Source: DASSLY01 sp035689185 (GTDB lineage Bacteria; Actinomycetota; Actinomycetes; Actinomycetales; Dermatophilaceae). Taken from it: a stretch of DNA of 7,978 nt. Below the pieces are notes generated by a model. It ran no database searches. It was given only the letters and a program-made list of their open reading frames with translations, and was not told where the DNA came from. The position numbers were made by a program, and so were the translations under genes. Within the stretch, counting starts at the first letter, position 1. Each line of letters starts with the position of its first letter. Below, in pieces: positions 6,069-7,978 of the stretch. The DNA lies in NCBI GenBank assembly GCA_035689185.1, contig DASSLY010000001.1, positions 1 through 7,978 of the forward strand. The letters run 5' to 3'.

Positions 6069-6307
6069 CGGCCACCGCCGCCCTTCACACGCCCAGGCAA
6101 CGAGTCTAGATCAGCCGCGTCACGGCATACCGTCGGTGGCGCACCAGGCCGGCCCGACCCCGCGGGCGCGACCCGCGGCCGGCGGACCCGACGCGGGCGG
6201 CCCGGTTCGGCAGCTGGGGTGACCTTCGGCCCTGGGGCGCCCCCGCCGCTAGGCCGAGGCTGGACCTCAGCGCGGCAGAGTGACCAGGACCCAGGAGAGG
6301 ACATGAG
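6069..6307. promoter_or_regulatory. Divergent intergenic region before the flavodoxin gene
   Basis: This 239-bp spacer lies between the minus-strand 150-aa gene and the plus-strand flavodoxin gene and must contain outward promoters. On the minus strand, TAGACT (complement of 6103-6108) is a fair -10, but no matching -35 is seen. On the plus side no convincing promoter is visible. Stem-loops are CCGCGGG/CCCGCGG (6160-6178, 5-nt loop) and CTTCGGCC/GGCCGAGG (6224-6259), whose loop holds the palindrome GGGGCGCCCC (6234-6243). No gene or RNA gene is recognised here. Confidence 0.4.
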
Positions 6308-6898
6308 ATGGACGTCATCGTCGGGTACGCGAGCCGGCACGCAGCCACCCGGCAGATCGCCGAACGGATCGCGGAGACCCTGCGCACCGCCGGCCTGGAG
6401 GTGCGGATCGGCCCGGTCGGCTCGCTCCACCCGGCCGGCGGCGCGGCCTACGTGATCGGCAGCGCCACGTACTTCGGGCACTGGCTGAAGGAGGCCACCG
6501 AGTTCGTGCGACAGCACCAGCAGGTGCTGGCCGCAGCTCCGGTGTGGCTGTTCAGCAGTGGCCCGCTGGGGAACGAGGAGACCGACTCGCAAGGCCGGGA
6601 CCTGCGCACATCGGCTGAGCCCAAGGATCTGGCGGAACTGCGGGAAGCGGTGCGCCCACGCGACCACCGGGTCTTCTTCGGGGTGCTGGATCCACGCTCG
6701 CTGCGGATGCGGGAGCGCTTGGTGCGGGCCCTGCCCGCCGGTCGCCAGCTGCTGCCGGAGGGCGACTTCCGCGACTGGGACGACATCTCGGCGTGGGCCG
6801 AGGGCATCGCCTCGGAGCTGACCCGCGAACCGCGCGGCTCCGGCGCACCGGACCGCGCTGGCGAAGGTTCAGGCGATGAGCTCTCAGCCGCCCCGTGA
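6308..6898 (+). CDS. Flavodoxin-domain protein, HemG-like
   Basis: A 196-aa cytoplasmic flavodoxin-fold protein expected to bind FMN. The first strand and phosphate loop are MDVIVGYASRHAATRQIA (1-18). VIGSATYFGHWLKEATEFV (49-67) matches the VIGxxxxxGH segment of HemG-type flavodoxins. VWLFSSGPLG (79-88) is the third strand, and a DW..I..WA..IA..L helix closes the fold near 157-172. The last ~25 residues are a disordered Gly/Ala/Glu-rich tail. E. coli HemG is a protoporphyrinogen oxidase. Actinobacteria normally make haem by the coproporphyrin route, so a general redox-partner role is more likely. AGGAG at 6293-6297 precedes the ATG by 10 nt. An out-of-frame ATG at 6303 is ignored. Its end overlaps the next gene by 23 bp, implying translational coupling and joint function. 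Confidence 0.85.
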   Translation: MDVIVGYASRHAATRQIAERIAETLRTAGLEVRIGPVGSLHPAGGAAYVIGSATYFGHWLKEATEFVRQHQQVLAAAPVWLFSSGPLGNEETDSQGRDLRTSAEPKDLAELREAVRPRDHRVFFGVLDPRSLRMRERLVRALPAGRQLLPEGDFRDWDDISAWAEGIASELTREPRGSGAPDRAGEGSGDELSAAP

Positions 6899-7978
6899 GA
6901 TCGCCCCGGGTGTCTACCGGGCGCTGGGCCGGGGCCTGACCAAGACCAACGTCTACCTGGTGCGGTCGGGCGCCTCCTGGGTGCTCGTCGACGCCGCCTG
7001 GCCGGGCAGCGCGGCGGCGATCCGGGCCGCCGCCGCGTCGGTGTTCGGGCGGGACGCCCGCCCGGCAGCCATCCTGCTGACGCACCTCCACCCCGACCAC
7101 GACGGGTCGGCGCGGGAGCTCGCGCTCTCCTGGGAGGTGGACGTGTACGTCCACCCGGACGAGCTGCCGATGGCCGGCCCGGAGTACCCGATGGAGTACG
7201 CGAACCCGACGGACCGCCGGATCAGCGCGGTGCTCACCCGAGTCCTCCCGGCCCGCACCCTGGAGCGGATGCGGGCCAGGACGAACCTCGTCGGCATCGT
7301 GCGGGTCCTCGACCCGGCGTCGCCCGTGCCCGGGCTGCCCGACTGGCGGTGCGTGCCGACGCCGGGTCACACACCCGGCCACGTCGCGTTTCACCGTCCC
7401 AGCGACGGCGTCCTCATCGCCGGTGACGCCGTCCTGACTCTGAACGCCAACTCGGTCCGCGACGTCGTGCTCGGCCGCTGTCGACTTGCCGGACCGCCGA
7501 GGTACTTCAGCTGGGACTGGCGCGCCGTCACGGCGTCCGTGGCGGCCCTGGCGGCGCTGCAGCCACGGGTGCTCGCGACCGGCCACGGCACACCGCTGAG
7601 CGGAGCCGGCACGGCCGGCACGCTGCGGGCCCTGGCTGGCGGGCTGGCGAACGGGGACCGCAGGGCGGCGTCCGTGCGGGTCGGCGACTGGCGCACCAGA
7701 ACCGGACTCTTCCAGGCCATCGACTACACCTCCCGGGTCCGCTACCGGCCACCACCGGCCGTTTACCGACACCTGCAGTGGCTGGGACCGATCCTCACCC
7801 GGCTGGGCGTCAGCCCGGCATATGTAGTGACCCTCGAAGTGCCCGGGCGCCGGTCCGGCGTGGTGCGACGAACCAACCTGGTGCAGGTGACCCACCGCGG
7901 CGAGCGTTACCTGGTGGCCCTGGCCGGGGAGTCGGAGTGGGTCCGCAACGTCCGTGCCGCCCGCGGCCGGGTCGTCCT
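6876..7978 (+). CDS. MBL-fold metallohydrolase fused to deazaflavin-dependent nitroreductase domain (partial, 3' end off window)
   Basis: 367 complete codons are visible from the ATG at 6876 (GAAGG at 6863-6867, 8 nt upstream) with no stop before the window end. Residues ~8-245 are a metallo-beta-lactamase fold. It has TNVYLV, the metal motif H70-x-H72-x-D74-H75 in LTHLHPDHDG, H165 in PTPGHTPGH, D184 in IAGDAV and H237 in ATGHGTPL, a complete two-metal site as in glyoxalase II-like hydrolases. After a ~50-residue Arg/Ala-rich linker, residues ~296-367 begin a split-barrel domain: LEVPGRRSGVVRR (320-332), GERYLVALAG and WVRNVRAARGRVV. This is the pattern of DUF385/DDN-like nitroreductases, many of which use F420H2. 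The gene overlaps the flavodoxin gene by 23 bp. The F420 assignment is inferred from family resemblance, since the end of the domain is missing. A cofactor-free PNPOx-like barrel is the alternative. Confidence 0.85.
   Translation, partial: MSSQPPREIAPGVYRALGRGLTKTNVYLVRSGASWVLVDAAWPGSAAAIRAAAASVFGRDARPAAILLTHLHPDHDGSARELALSWEVDVYVHPDELPMAGPEYPMEYANPTDRRISAVLTRVLPARTLERMRARTNLVGIVRVLDPASPVPGLPDWRCVPTPGHTPGHVAFHRPSDGVLIAGDAVLTLNANSVRDVVLGRCRLAGPPRYFSWDWRAVTASVAALAALQPRVLATGHGTPLSGAGTAGTLRALAGGLANGDRRAASVRVGDWRTRTGLFQAIDYTSRVRYRPPPAVYRHLQWLGPILTRLGVSPAYVVTLEVPGRRSGVVRRTNLVQVTHRGERYLVALAGESEWVRNVRAARGRVV

Noticed and set aside
4980..6455. Long plus-strand open frame of 491 codons
   Set aside because: It is antisense to phaC and the 150-aa gene and runs into the flavodoxin gene out of frame; composition is that of high-GC shadow frames.
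6876..7600. Split flavodiiron NO/O2 reductase (flavodoxin plus MBL diiron protein)
   Set aside because: The MBL metal motif is HxHxDH; flavodiiron proteins have Glu at the second position, and the fused domain is a DDN-like barrel.
6552..7895. Long minus-strand open frame of 447 codons
   Set aside because: It is antisense to the flavodoxin and MBL genes, whose motifs are intact; Arg/Gly/Pro-rich product with no domain signature.

Overview
The window is high-GC DNA (mostly G/C at third codon positions) from an actinobacterium. The evidence is the codon bias, GTG/ATG starts behind strong purine-rich ribosome binding sites, a deazaflavin (F420)-type nitroreductase domain, and an MHS transporter and PHA synthase of actinobacterial flavour. 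Genus cannot be fixed from sequence alone. Seven protein genes are visible, two of them cut by the window edges. No rRNA, tRNA, CRISPR array or insertion sequence was seen.

Left block (1-3631), aromatic/hydroaromatic acid catabolism. A QuiC1-type 3-dehydroshikimate dehydratase (minus strand, C-terminus beyond base 1) is divergent from an MHS-family proton symporter resembling the shikimate permease ShiA. The symporter is followed in the same direction by a Gfo/Idh/MocA NAD(P)-dependent oxidoreductase. The simplest reading is uptake of quinate, shikimate or a relative, oxidation to 3-dehydroshikimate, and dehydration to protocatechuate. No AroE/YdiB-type dehydrogenase is present, so the Gfo/Idh/MocA enzyme may fill that step (inference). 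The 212-bp divergent spacer holds several dyads that look like operator candidates. A strong hairpin lies between the transporter and oxidoreductase genes.

Middle block (3662-6068, minus strand), polyester synthesis. A full-length class I polyhydroxyalkanoate synthase (phaC, 590 aa) converges on the oxidoreductase gene across a hairpin that looks like a bidirectional terminator. Upstream of phaC, on the same strand, is a 150-aa all-helical protein of unknown function with a faint TerB-like look. Two stable stem-loops lie in the 181-bp gap between them. No phaA, phaB or phasin gene is in view.

Right block (6308-7978, plus strand), redox pair. A HemG-like flavodoxin-domain protein overlaps by 23 bp a gene encoding a metallo-beta-lactamase-fold hydrolase fused to the start of a deazaflavin-dependent nitroreductase (DDN-like) domain, cut by the window end. 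The translationally coupled flavodoxin / MBL / F420-type module is the most unusual element here. The 239-bp spacer 6069-6307 separates it from the phaC block and carries GC-rich stem-loops but no convincing promoter.
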